This document shows positions 26,326-33,463 of a stretch of 64,000 bases of DNA, in pieces. Numbering within the stretch: position 1 is the first letter of the stretch; every line of letters starts with the position of its first letter. The position numbers were made by a program, and so were the translations under genes. Source of the DNA: Amycolatopsis arida (GTDB taxonomy: Bacteria; Actinomycetota; Actinomycetes; Mycobacteriales; Pseudonocardiaceae); NCBI RefSeq assembly GCF_900115565.1, contig NZ_FOWW01000002.1, positions 793,160 to 857,159 of the forward strand, in the 5' to 3' direction. The notes below the pieces were generated by a model. It made no database searches. It was not told where the DNA came from and was given only the letters and a program-made list of their open reading frames with translations.

Positions 26326-27443
26326 CCGGCCACCCCGTTCCGGACCGCCGCCCCGACCGGCAGCCGGGCGTCCACCCGGAACCCGCCACCCCGCCGGCCG
26401 CCGACCTCCAGCTCACCGCCGAGCGCGCGCACCCGCTCGGCCATCCCGCGGATCCCGTGCCCCGGCAGGCCCTTCCCCGGCCACACCTGCCCGCCCCTGC
26501 CGTCGTCGGCGACCTCCACCCGCAGCTCGCGCCGGCCGTGGCGCACCCGCACGGTCACCGTGCTGGCCTCCGCGTGCCGCGCGACGTTGGTCAGCGCCTC
26601 CTGCACCACCCGGTACGCCGTCAGGTCGACCTCGTCGGGCACCGGCGCCCGCTCCCCCTCGACCTGGGCGTCCACCCGAAGCCCCGCCGCCCGCGCCCGC
26701 TCGAACAGCTCGTCCAACCGCGCCAGCCCCGGCCCCTCGGGTTCCGTTTGACGCAGCACCCCGAGCGTGCCGCGCAACTCGCGCAGCGTCTGCCCGCTCG
26801 CCTGCTTGATCGCGTCGAGCGCCCGCTCGGCCTGCGCCGGGTCCTTGCCGAACCGGTGCAGCGCCGCGCCGGCCTGCACATTGATCATCGAGAGGTGGTG
26901 GCCGAGCACGTCGTGCAGCTCCCTGGCGATGTGCAGCCGCTCCTCGGTGGCGGCCCGCCGTTCCAGCTCCCCCAGGTAGGACAGCCGGGTCCGGCGGACG
27001 CCGCCGAGCGCGATCGTCGCGACCAGCCACCCGGCCAGCATGACCATCCCGGGGTTGTCCACGTGCCGCACGCCACCGACGACCTCCCCGTAGCCCATGG
27101 CGAGCAGCGCCACCGCGGCCAGGATCGCCGCCGGCACCAGGTAGCCCTCGGCGGACGCGATGTACAGCGCCACCACGAAGGCCAGCATGATCGGACCGTC
27201 CGGGGCGACCAGCGGGTAGTACAGCCCGGCGGCGACCAGCGTGCCCACGGCCACCAGCACCGGGAAACGCCGGCGCAGCACCAGCAACGCCGGCGCGCCG
27301 AGCATCAGCGCCCAGGCCAGCGGCCCGAGCTCACCCTGCTCGCCGCCGAACGTCGCGCTGAACCACGTCCCGGCCACGATGCCGGCCGCGACCGCCACCG
27401 CGACCCAGACGTCGACGGCGCGCGGGGAGAGCGGGAGACGCAT
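26322..27443 (-). CDS. NarL-type sensor histidine kinase (HisKA_3)
   Basis: A 373-aa membrane sensor. The N-terminus has about five hydrophobic helices with short loops, for example WVAVAVAAGIVAGTWF and PAAILAAVALLAMGY. The HisKA_3 phospho-acceptor is in RLHIARELHDVLGHHLSMI. The HATPase lobe shows VVQEALTNVARHAEAS, VADDGRGG and GHGIRGMAERVRALGGELEV. The start at 27443 (MRLPLSPRAVDVW) follows GGAGA-like purines in the antisense sequence; longer upstream codons are rejected. It forms an operon with the response regulator. Confidence 0.88.
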   Translation of the reverse strand: MRLPLSPRAVDVWVAVAVAAGIVAGTWFSATFGGEQGELGPLAWALMLGAPALLVLRRRFPVLVAVGTLVAAGLYYPLVAPDGPIMLAFVVALYIASAEGYLVPAAILAAVALLAMGYGEVVGGVRHVDNPGMVMLAGWLVATIALGGVRRTRLSYLGELERRAATEERLHIARELHDVLGHHLSMINVQAGAALHRFGKDPAQAERALDAIKQASGQTLRELRGTLGVLRQTEPEGPGLARLDELFERARAAGLRVDAQVEGERAPVPDEVDLTAYRVVQEALTNVARHAEASTVTVRVRHGRRELRVEVADDGRGGQVWPGKGLPGHGIRGMAERVRALGGELEVGGRRGGGFRVDARLPVGAAVRNGVAG

Positions 27444-27739
27444 GGCGCCATCGTCCCAACCCGGTCCGGTCGAGGCATCCGGGAAACACCCTGCGACAAC
27501 CCTTAAGGGCCGCTCCCGCGGGCAGTCAACCCCACACCGGCGCTCGTCGACGCACCCACCGGGCCGCTGCTCCCGTCGTCGAAGGTCGCCGGCGATCGTG
27601 CTCACCCGCATGCGCGAACCCACGGTTTTTCCGCTGACGCATCACCGAAGTTCGGCGTACGGCCCTTCCGGACACACCGGGCCCGTCGGAACAATCGCCA
27701 GCCGTCCGCAGTCGGGAGTGCAGGAAGGATCTCCGCACC

Positions 27740-28546
27740 ATGAACAGCCGATGTTCCACCGCAGTCCGGTTCGGTGCGCTGACCGCGCTGCTCGCACTGG
27801 CGTTCTCGATGATCGGCGTGCCCAGCGCCGCCGCCGAGACCGACCGTTCGTTCCAGGTCACCTGCTCGTTCAGCCACGACAGATCCGACGACCCCATCGT
27901 CTTCCCCGGCCAGCCGGGCAAGTCGCACCACCACGTCTTCTTCGGCAACCCGTCCACCGACGCGCGCTCCACCGCGGAGAGCCTGTATTTCACCGGGGTG
28001 ACCACCTGCGACACCCCCTACGACCTGTCCGCCTACTGGACCCCCGACCTCCTCGTCGACGGGCGCTCGGTCAAGCCGAGCTACGCCGTGGCGAGCTACG
28101 AGGCCCGCGGCAAGACCGGCATCCGACCGTTCCCGTTCGGGCTGAAGATGATCGTCGGGGACGCGCACGCGCATCACCCGCAGGACCCCGCGCTCGTCAA
28201 GTGGAACTGCGGCGGCAGCGAGGTCGGCGGCTCACCGGCCGAGGTGCCCAACTGCGGCTGGTGGCAGGACACCACGGTCCGCTACAACTTCCCCGACTGC
28301 TGGAACGGTCGGGACCTCGACGCGAGCGATCACAAGTCCCACCTGGCGTTCAGCTCGGGCGGCCGGTGCCCGGCCAGCCACCCGGTGGCCGTGCCCGGCG
28401 TGCGGCTGACCTTCGGCTACTCCGGCATCGGTGACGGCGGGAAGGTGGCACTGGCCAGCGGTGGCCCGATGACCGCGCACGCCGACCTGTTCAACGCCTG
28501 GGACCCGACGGCCTTCGCGTACTACGTCGGGCTCTTCCTCGGCTAG
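27740..28546 (+). CDS. secreted DUF1996 protein
   Basis: A 268-aa exported protein. A signal peptide (FGALTALLALAFSMIGVPSA) ends near AAAET at residue 33. The DUF1996 signature is VTCSFSHDRSDDPIVFPGQP, with GKSHHHVFFGN just after, and later FPDCWNGRDLDASDHKSHLA. It has paired cysteines that could form disulfides and several His clusters, compatible with metal or polysaccharide binding. The enzymatic role of DUF1996 is unsettled. AAGGATCTCC upstream of the ATG gives a modest ribosome site. A strong terminator follows. Confidence 0.85.
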   Translation: MNSRCSTAVRFGALTALLALAFSMIGVPSAAAETDRSFQVTCSFSHDRSDDPIVFPGQPGKSHHHVFFGNPSTDARSTAESLYFTGVTTCDTPYDLSAYWTPDLLVDGRSVKPSYAVASYEARGKTGIRPFPFGLKMIVGDAHAHHPQDPALVKWNCGGSEVGGSPAEVPNCGWWQDTTVRYNFPDCWNGRDLDASDHKSHLAFSSGGRCPASHPVAVPGVRLTFGYSGIGDGGKVALASGGPMTAHADLFNAWDPTAFAYYVGLFLG

Positions 28547-28573
28547 CGCCCCCGCCCTACACCCCGCCCTCCC

Positions 28574-28616
28574 CACGAGAACGGCCCTGGTGTTCCGCAC
28601 CAGGGCCGTTCTCGTG
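28574..28616 (+). terminator. rho-independent-type hairpin after DUF1996 gene
   Basis: Perfect 19-bp stem CACGAGAACGGCCCTGGTG with its complement and a 5-nt loop, 28 nt after the stop codon. No U-tract follows, as is usual in actinomycetes. Confidence 0.85.
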
Positions 28617-28639
28617 CGCGCCGGGCGATCATCCCAAAC

Positions 28640-28659
28640 GCGTAACTGATGTGTTACGC
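28640..28659. promoter_or_regulatory. ArsR-type operator
   Basis: Inverted repeat GCGTAAC-N6-GTTACGC ends 7 nt before the GTG of the ArsR gene. A repressor bound here would block the promoter of the arsR/SRPBCC operon. Confidence 0.7.
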
Positions 28660-28666
28660 TTTTGTC

Positions 28667-29026
28667 GTGGAAGCGGCCAGCGCCATCGCGGACCCCGTAC
28701 GCAGGGAGATCCTCCTGCTGGTGCGGGAGAGCCCGCGCACCGCGGGCGAGATCGCCGACCACTTCCCGATCAGCCGGCCGGCCATCAGCCGGCACCTGCG
28801 CGTGCTCAGGGAGTGCGGGCTGGTGCACGCCGAGGCCACCGGCCGCCAACGCGTCTACGTGCTCGACCCGGCACCTCTGGTCGAGCTCGCCGACTGGATC
28901 GCCCAGTTCCTCCACCAGGACGCCTGGAGCCAGCGGCTGGACGCGCTGGAGACCGAGGTGCACCGCACCCGGCGCGCGCGGGAGCGCGCGCCGAAACCCC
29001 CCAGATCAGAGGAGAACAGCGCATGA
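28667..29026 (+). CDS. ArsR-family regulator (SRPBCC-linked type)
   Basis: A 119-aa winged-helix repressor: ADPVRREILLLVRESPRTAG, EIADHFPISRPAISRHLRVL and LVHAEATGRQRVYVLDPAPL. It lacks the paired cysteines of metal sensors. It belongs to the common class that is translationally coupled to an AHSA1/SRPBCC partner (ATGA overlap at 29023). The GTG at 28667 is preferred; the operator palindrome ends 7 nt upstream and there is no ribosome site, so a leaderless mRNA is likely. The ligand is unknown. Confidence 0.85.
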   Translation: MEAASAIADPVRREILLLVRESPRTAGEIADHFPISRPAISRHLRVLRECGLVHAEATGRQRVYVLDPAPLVELADWIAQFLHQDAWSQRLDALETEVHRTRRARERAPKPPRSEENSA

Positions 29027-29541
29027 GTCCCACCCCCACCGGCCGGCTGCTCCGCACCGCCGACGGCTACGACGTCGTGCACACCCGCACCTTCCGCGCG
29101 CCCATCGACGACGTGTGGGCGAGCGTCACCGAGCCGGAGCGCACGGCTCGTTGGTTCGGCCCGTGGAAGGGCGAGGCCGGCCCCGGCCGCACCGTCCAGG
29201 TGCAGATGTCCTATGAGGACAACGCTCCCTGGTGCGACCTGCGGATCGACGAGTGCGAGCCGCCGCGCCGGCTGGCCGTCTCGATAATCGACGAGGCTGG
29301 CCACTGGCGGATGGAGCTGCTGCTGGACGAGTCCGCCGGCGCCACCGAGCTCCGCTTCGCCCAGCACCTCGAGAGCACGACCGGAATCGGCGAGATCGGC
29401 CCCGGGTGGGAGTACTACCTCGACGCGCTCGTCGCCGCCACGAAAGGTGAGCCGCGGCCGAACTTCGACGACTACTACCCGGCCCATCGTGAGCACTACG
29501 AGCGGCAGGCCGCCGAGCTGGAGGCGGGTCAGGCGTCGTAG
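29023..29541 (+). CDS. SRPBCC/AHSA1 domain protein
   Basis: A 172-aa START-like protein. Signatures are VVHTRTFRAPIDDVWASVTE at the N-terminus, RTARWFGPWKGEAGPG, and the C-terminal GWEYYLDALVAATKG. The fold binds hydrophobic ligands in a deep cavity. Coupling to an ArsR regulator is very common in actinobacteria and suggests that it handles the inducing molecule. Its end overlaps the converging paaE stop by 13 nt. Confidence 0.82.
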   Translation: MSPTPTGRLLRTADGYDVVHTRTFRAPIDDVWASVTEPERTARWFGPWKGEAGPGRTVQVQMSYEDNAPWCDLRIDECEPPRRLAVSIIDEAGHWRMELLLDESAGATELRFAQHLESTTGIGEIGPGWEYYLDALVAATKGEPRPNFDDYYPAHREHYERQAAELEAGQAS

Positions 29542-30617
29542 TCGACGGTGATCCGGTCCGACACCGGCAGGCTCTGGCAGGTCAGCACGAACCCGGCGGC
29601 GACCTCGGACTCCTCCAGCGCGAAGTTGCGGCGCATGGCGACCTCGCCGTCGACCACCCTGGCCCGGCAGGTCCCGCACACCCCGCCCTTGCAGGCGAAC
29701 GGCAGGTCCGGCCGGAACCGCTGCGCGCCCTCCAGCACGGAGCGGTCGCGGGGCAACGCCATGGTCGTGGACCGGCCGTCGAGCACCACGGTCACCTCGC
29801 TGCTGGCGCCCTCGATCTCCGGGTCGGCGTGCTTGACCGGCTCGGGCGGCACGTCGTCGACGAAGAACAGCTCCTGGTGCACCCGCTCGCGCGGCACCCC
29901 GTGGTCGGTCAGCACCGCCCGCGCCCCGGTCACCATCCCGTACGGGCCGCACAGCCACCAGTGGTCCACCCGGGTGGGGTCGGGCACCAGGCGGAGCAGG
30001 TCGGCGAGCTTGTCGGCGTCGATCCGGCCGGTGAACAGCTCGACCTCGCGCGGCTCGCGGGAGAGCACGTGCACCAGCTCCAGCCGGGTCGGGTACCGGT
30101 CCTTCAGGTCGGCGAGCTCGTCGGCGAACATCACCGTGTCGGTGCGCCGGTTGCCGTAGAACAGCGTCACCCGCGCCTCCGGGTTGCGCAGCAGCGACGC
30201 GGCGATCGACAGCACCGGCGTGATCCCCGACCCGGCCGCGACCAGCACGTGCCGTCCGCCGGCGGCGACGTCGGGGGTGAAGCTCCCGGTGGGGGTGGCC
30301 ACCTCGATCTCGTCGCCCGGCCGCACCTCGCGCACCAGCCAGGCGGAGAACAGCCCGCCGGGGACCTCGCGGACGCCGATCCGCGGCGCCTCGCCGGCGG
30401 GGGCGCAGAGCGAGTACGACCGGCGCTCCTCGCGCCCCTCGACGAACCTGCGCAGGGTGAGCGACTGGCCGGGACGGAAGGCGTACTTCGCGGCGAGCTC
30501 CGGCGGCACGGCGAAGGCGATGGCCACCGCGTCGTCACACAGCCGAGAGACCTCCGCGACGGTCAGGCTGTGGAACCGGGTCCGGCCGGCCGCGCGCTCC
30601 TGGGCGGGGGCAGTCAT
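29529..30617 (-). CDS. paaE: phenylacetyl-CoA epoxidase, reductase subunit
   Basis: Passes electrons from NADPH through FAD and a plant-type 2Fe-2S cluster to the PaaAC oxygenase. The 362-aa product has the FAD-binding RRSYSLCAPAGE, nucleotide-binding GSGITPVLSIAASLL, and a C-terminal ferredoxin domain with CKGGVCGTCRARVV and the fourth cysteine in LTCQSLP. It is the last gene of the paaABCDE operon, 3 nt after paaD. Confidence 0.93.
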   Translation of the reverse strand: MTAPAQERAAGRTRFHSLTVAEVSRLCDDAVAIAFAVPPELAAKYAFRPGQSLTLRRFVEGREERRSYSLCAPAGEAPRIGVREVPGGLFSAWLVREVRPGDEIEVATPTGSFTPDVAAGGRHVLVAAGSGITPVLSIAASLLRNPEARVTLFYGNRRTDTVMFADELADLKDRYPTRLELVHVLSREPREVELFTGRIDADKLADLLRLVPDPTRVDHWWLCGPYGMVTGARAVLTDHGVPRERVHQELFFVDDVPPEPVKHADPEIEGASSEVTVVLDGRSTTMALPRDRSVLEGAQRFRPDLPFACKGGVCGTCRARVVDGEVAMRRNFALEESEVAAGFVLTCQSLPVSDRITVDYDA

Positions 30618-30620
30618 CGG

Positions 30621-31124
30621 CTACAGCTCCTTCACGTGCTCGAACGGCTCGGCGCAGGCGTGGCAGCGGCGCAACGCCTTGCACGCCGTCGCGCTGAACC
30701 GGGAGACTTCCTCGGTCTCCGGGGAACCGCACCGCGGGCAGCGCACTCGGCTGGCCGGAGGGCGCAGCGTGAGCGGGACCGGCCCGCTCGCGCGACGCGG
30801 TGCGGGCCCCGGCGGGGCGATCCCGGCCTCGGCGAGCTTGCGCCGGCCCGCCTCGGTGATCCAGTCGGTGCTCCACGCGTGGCGCAGCGCGGTGCGCACC
30901 TCCACCCGCTCGTACCCGGCCTCCCGCAGCGCCCGCACGAGGTCGTCGCGCATGGCCTCCAGTGCTGGGCATCCGGAGTAGGTGGGGGTGATCGTCACCA
31001 TCACCGTCCCGTCCTCTTCGGACACGTCCCGGAGCACGCCGAGGTCGGCGAGGGTGAGCATGGGCAGCTCGGGGTCGGTGACCGTCTCCGCCACCGCCCG
31101 CGCGTCGTTCAGTGTCGTCACCAT
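30621..31124 (-). CDS. paaD: phenylacetyl-CoA epoxidase assembly protein
   Basis: Helps mature iron centres of the epoxidase. The 167-aa product has an N-terminal MIP18/DUF59 domain (VTDPELPMLTLADLGVLRDV, TPTYSGCPALEAM) and a C-terminal zinc ribbon (RCPRCGSPE and RCHACAEPF). The ATG at 31124 overlaps the paaC stop by 7 nt; a GTG at 31121 would give a GTGA overlap and is equally plausible. Confidence 0.92.
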   Translation of the reverse strand: MVTTLNDARAVAETVTDPELPMLTLADLGVLRDVSEEDGTVMVTITPTYSGCPALEAMRDDLVRALREAGYERVEVRTALRHAWSTDWITEAGRRKLAEAGIAPPGPAPRRASGPVPLTLRPPASRVRCPRCGSPETEEVSRFSATACKALRRCHACAEPFEHVKEL

Positions 31125-32002
31125 GTCGCCCCCGGGTGGGCGCGGGCCACGCTCTGCAGCTCGGCCAGCAGGTAGCCCATCGCCTCGGTGTGCACGCCGT
31201 CCCGCCCGGCGCGGCCGGCCACCCCCGGACGGCCCGGCAGCTCCGGCCGTTCCAGGGTCGCCGCGCCGAGCACCTGGGCGAGCACGTCGTCGAACTCCGC
31301 GCGCAGCTCGGCGGGGTCCACCGCGACCCCGGCACCGGCCAGTCGCCGCTCCACCGCGTGCGGGACGAACAGCTCGTCGACGTACGGCCACACCGTGGCG
31401 AGGCCGGCGGCCACCCGCTCGTGCGACACCGGGGTGCCGTCGCCGAGCCGCACCACCCACTGGGCGGCGTAGTCGCGGTGGTAGGTGACCTCCTTGACGC
31501 CCTTGGCGGCGATCGCGGCGAGCACCCGGTCGCGCGAGTCGACCAACCGGGTCAGCAGCGCCAGCCGCCACGTGGCGAACACCAGCAGCCGGGCGACCAG
31601 CTCGCCGAAGTCCCCGCGGGGCAGCTCGGTCAGCCGCACGTTGCGGAACTCGGCCTCGTCCCGCAGGAACGCGAGCGCGTCCTCGTCCCGCCCGGCGCCC
31701 TCGGCCTCCCCGGCCCTGGACAGCAGCAGCCGGGCCTGACCGAGCAGGTCGAGGCCGATGTTGGCGAGCGCCACCTCGTCCTCCAGCTCCGGGGCGTCCG
31801 CGCACCACTCCTGGAGTCGGTGCGACATCACCAGCGCGTCGTCGCCCAGCATCAGGCAGTACGCCGCCAGGTCGCCGCGGTCCACTTCGGACGGTAACTC
31901 TCGGTCCACCCCGGACAACGGGTCCGCGAACCCGGTGCCGAACGCCCAGCGGGCGTCGTCGTTGCCGGCGGTGATCGCCTCGTAGGCGTTGTCGAAGCTC
32001 AT
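31118..32002 (-). CDS. paaC: phenylacetyl-CoA epoxidase, structural subunit
   Basis: A 294-aa ferritin-like subunit that pairs with PaaA. Typical stretches are ALANIGLDLLGQARLLLSRA, EFRNVRLTELPRGDFGELVA, GVKEVTYHRDYAAQWVVRLG and EFDDVLAQVLGAATL. It keeps the fold but not the full di-iron set, as is known for PaaC. It follows paaB by 12 nt. Confidence 0.92.
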   Translation of the reverse strand: MSFDNAYEAITAGNDDARWAFGTGFADPLSGVDRELPSEVDRGDLAAYCLMLGDDALVMSHRLQEWCADAPELEDEVALANIGLDLLGQARLLLSRAGEAEGAGRDEDALAFLRDEAEFRNVRLTELPRGDFGELVARLLVFATWRLALLTRLVDSRDRVLAAIAAKGVKEVTYHRDYAAQWVVRLGDGTPVSHERVAAGLATVWPYVDELFVPHAVERRLAGAGVAVDPAELRAEFDDVLAQVLGAATLERPELPGRPGVAGRAGRDGVHTEAMGYLLAELQSVARAHPGATW

Positions 32003-32014
32003 GGTGCGGCCTGC

Positions 32015-32308
32015 TCACATGTGCGGAACGTTGTCCGGGATCTGGTAGAAGGTGGGGTGCCGGTACACCTTGTCGCCGCTCGGCGCGAAGAAGGAGTCCT
32101 TCTCGTCCGGGCTGGACGCGGTGATGTGCTCCGAGCGCGCCACCCAGATGCTCACGCCCTCGTTGCGCCGGGTGTAGAGGTCGCGCGCGTGCCGCAGGGC
32201 CATCTCGTCGTCGGCGGCGTGCAGCGAGCCGACGTGCACGTGGTTCAGCCCGCGCTTGCCGCGGACGAACACCTCGTACAGCGGCCACTCCGACCTGGTC
32301 TCGCTCAT
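32015..32308 (-). CDS. paaB: phenylacetyl-CoA epoxidase, small subunit
   Basis: A 97-aa subunit that bridges PaaAC dimers. Recognised by [40 protein letters not shown] and VWVARS-type [13 protein letters not shown]. The ATG at 32308 overlaps the paaA stop by 4 nt, so its translation depends on paaA. Confidence 0.93.
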   Translation of the reverse strand: MSETRSEWPLYEVFVRGKRGLNHVHVGSLHAADDEMALRHARDLYTRRNEGVSIWVARSEHITASSPDEKDSFFAPSGDKVYRHPTFYQIPDNVPHM

Positions 32309-33258
32309 GCCGCCACCTCCCTCGTCCGGGCGGCCTGCTTCGCGGCGTGGGCCGCGGCGGCCTCGCGCACCCAGGCGCCCTCCTCGTGGGCCCGCCGCCG
32401 GTGCGTGATCCGCTGCTCGTTGCACGGGCCGTTGCCGGAGACCACCTGCTTGAACTCCGCCCAGTCGATCTCGCCGAAGTCGTAGTGCCCGCGCTCCGGG
32501 TTCCACCGCAGCTCCGGGTCCGGCAGCGTCACGCCGAGCGCCTCGGCCTGCGGCACGGTCATGTCGACGAACCGCTGCCGCAGCTCGTCGTTCGTGTGCC
32601 GCTTGATCTTCCACGCCATCGACCGCGCGGTGTTCGGCGAGTCGTGGTCGGGCGGGCCGAACATCATCAGCGACGGCCACCACCAGCGGTTCGTGGCGTC
32701 CTGCACCATCCGCCGCTGCGCGTCGGTGCCGCGCATCATCGTCATCAGCAGCTCGTAGCCCTGCCGCTGGTGGAACGACTCCTCCTTGCAGATCCGGATC
32801 ATCGCCCGCGCGTAGGGCCCGTAGCTGCTGCGGCACAGCGGCACCTGGTTGCAGATCGCCGCGCCGTCCACCAGCCAGCCGATCACCCCGACGTCGGCGA
32901 AGGTCAGCGCCGGGTAGTTGAAGATCGACGAGTACTTCTGCCGGCCGCTGATCAGCCGCGCGGTGAGGTCGGCGCGGTCGGCGCCGAGCGTCTCCGCCGC
33001 CGAGTACAGGTAGAGCCCGTGCCCGGCCTCGTCCTGCACCTTGGCCAGCAGGATCGCCTTGCGCCGCAGCGACGGCGCCCGAGTGATCCAGTTGCCCTCC
33101 GGCTGCATGCCGATGATCTCGGAGTGCGCGTGCTGGGCGACCTGCCGGACCAGCGTCCTCCGGTAGTCCTCGGGCATCCAGTCCCGCGGCTCGATCCGCT
33201 GGTCCCGCTCGATGGTCCGGTCGAAGTGCTCGGCCTCGGGGGGCGTGGTCGTGGTCAT
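32305..33258 (-). CDS. paaA: phenylacetyl-CoA epoxidase, catalytic subunit
   Basis: Di-iron oxygenase that forms the 1,2-epoxide of phenylacetyl-CoA. The 317-aa product has the di-iron ligand regions [29 protein letters not shown] and [13 protein letters not shown]. The ATG at 33258 ([13 protein letters not shown]) is chosen; AGGAGG lies 4 nt upstream, inside the last codons of a micro-ORF whose TGA overlaps this ATG. Upstream codons in the same frame are rejected. Confidence 0.95.
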   Translation of the reverse strand: MTTTTPPEAEHFDRTIERDQRIEPRDWMPEDYRRTLVRQVAQHAHSEIIGMQPEGNWITRAPSLRRKAILLAKVQDEAGHGLYLYSAAETLGADRADLTARLISGRQKYSSIFNYPALTFADVGVIGWLVDGAAICNQVPLCRSSYGPYARAMIRICKEESFHQRQGYELLMTMMRGTDAQRRMVQDATNRWWWPSLMMFGPPDHDSPNTARSMAWKIKRHTNDELRQRFVDMTVPQAEALGVTLPDPELRWNPERGHYDFGEIDWAEFKQVVSGNGPCNEQRITHRRRAHEEGAWVREAAAAHAAKQAARTREVAA

Positions 33259-33380
33259 GACGCCTCCTGTGCTTTGCGGGACACCCTCCCCTGCTGTGGC
33301 GGAAAAGCGTGCCACAGCGGGGGCCCAACCCGGTCGGCTTTCATGAGCGCTGCTCCGCAAGCTCCGCGATGTTCACTCAT
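33255..33380 (-). CDS. intercistronic micro-ORF 2 of the paa operon (41 aa)
   Basis: ATG at 33380 overlaps the stop of micro-ORF 1 and its TGA overlaps the paaA start (ATGA at both ends). It shares its first 18 residues ([18 protein letters not shown]) and its last nine (VSRKAQEAS) with micro-ORF 1. An extra 14-residue segment, [14 protein letters not shown], replaces a single R; at the DNA level it contains a hairpin GCTGTGGC/GCCACAGC (33293-33318). AGGAGG lies before its start and end. It may be a coupled micropeptide or an intercistronic repeat element that happens to preserve coupling. Confidence 0.45.
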   Translation of the reverse strand: MSEHRGACGAALMKADRVGPPLWHAFPPQQGRVSRKAQEAS

Positions 33381-33463
33381 GACGCCTCCTGTGCTTTGCG
33401 GGACACCCGCACCCGGTCGGCTTTCATGAGCGCTGCTCCGCAAGCTCCGCGATGTTCGCTCAT
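33377..33463 (-). CDS. intercistronic micro-ORF 1 of the paa operon (28 aa)
   Basis: ATG at 33463 overlaps the paaZ stop (ATGA); its own TGA overlaps micro-ORF 2. AGGAGGCGTC precedes the ATG and is provided by the last paaZ codons. The peptide begins [18 protein letters not shown] and ends SRKAQEAS. The DNA is almost identical to the flanking micro-ORF, so this is a tandem duplication of roughly 85 bp. The function is unknown. Confidence 0.45.
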   Translation of the reverse strand: MSEHRGACGAALMKADRVRVSRKAQEAS

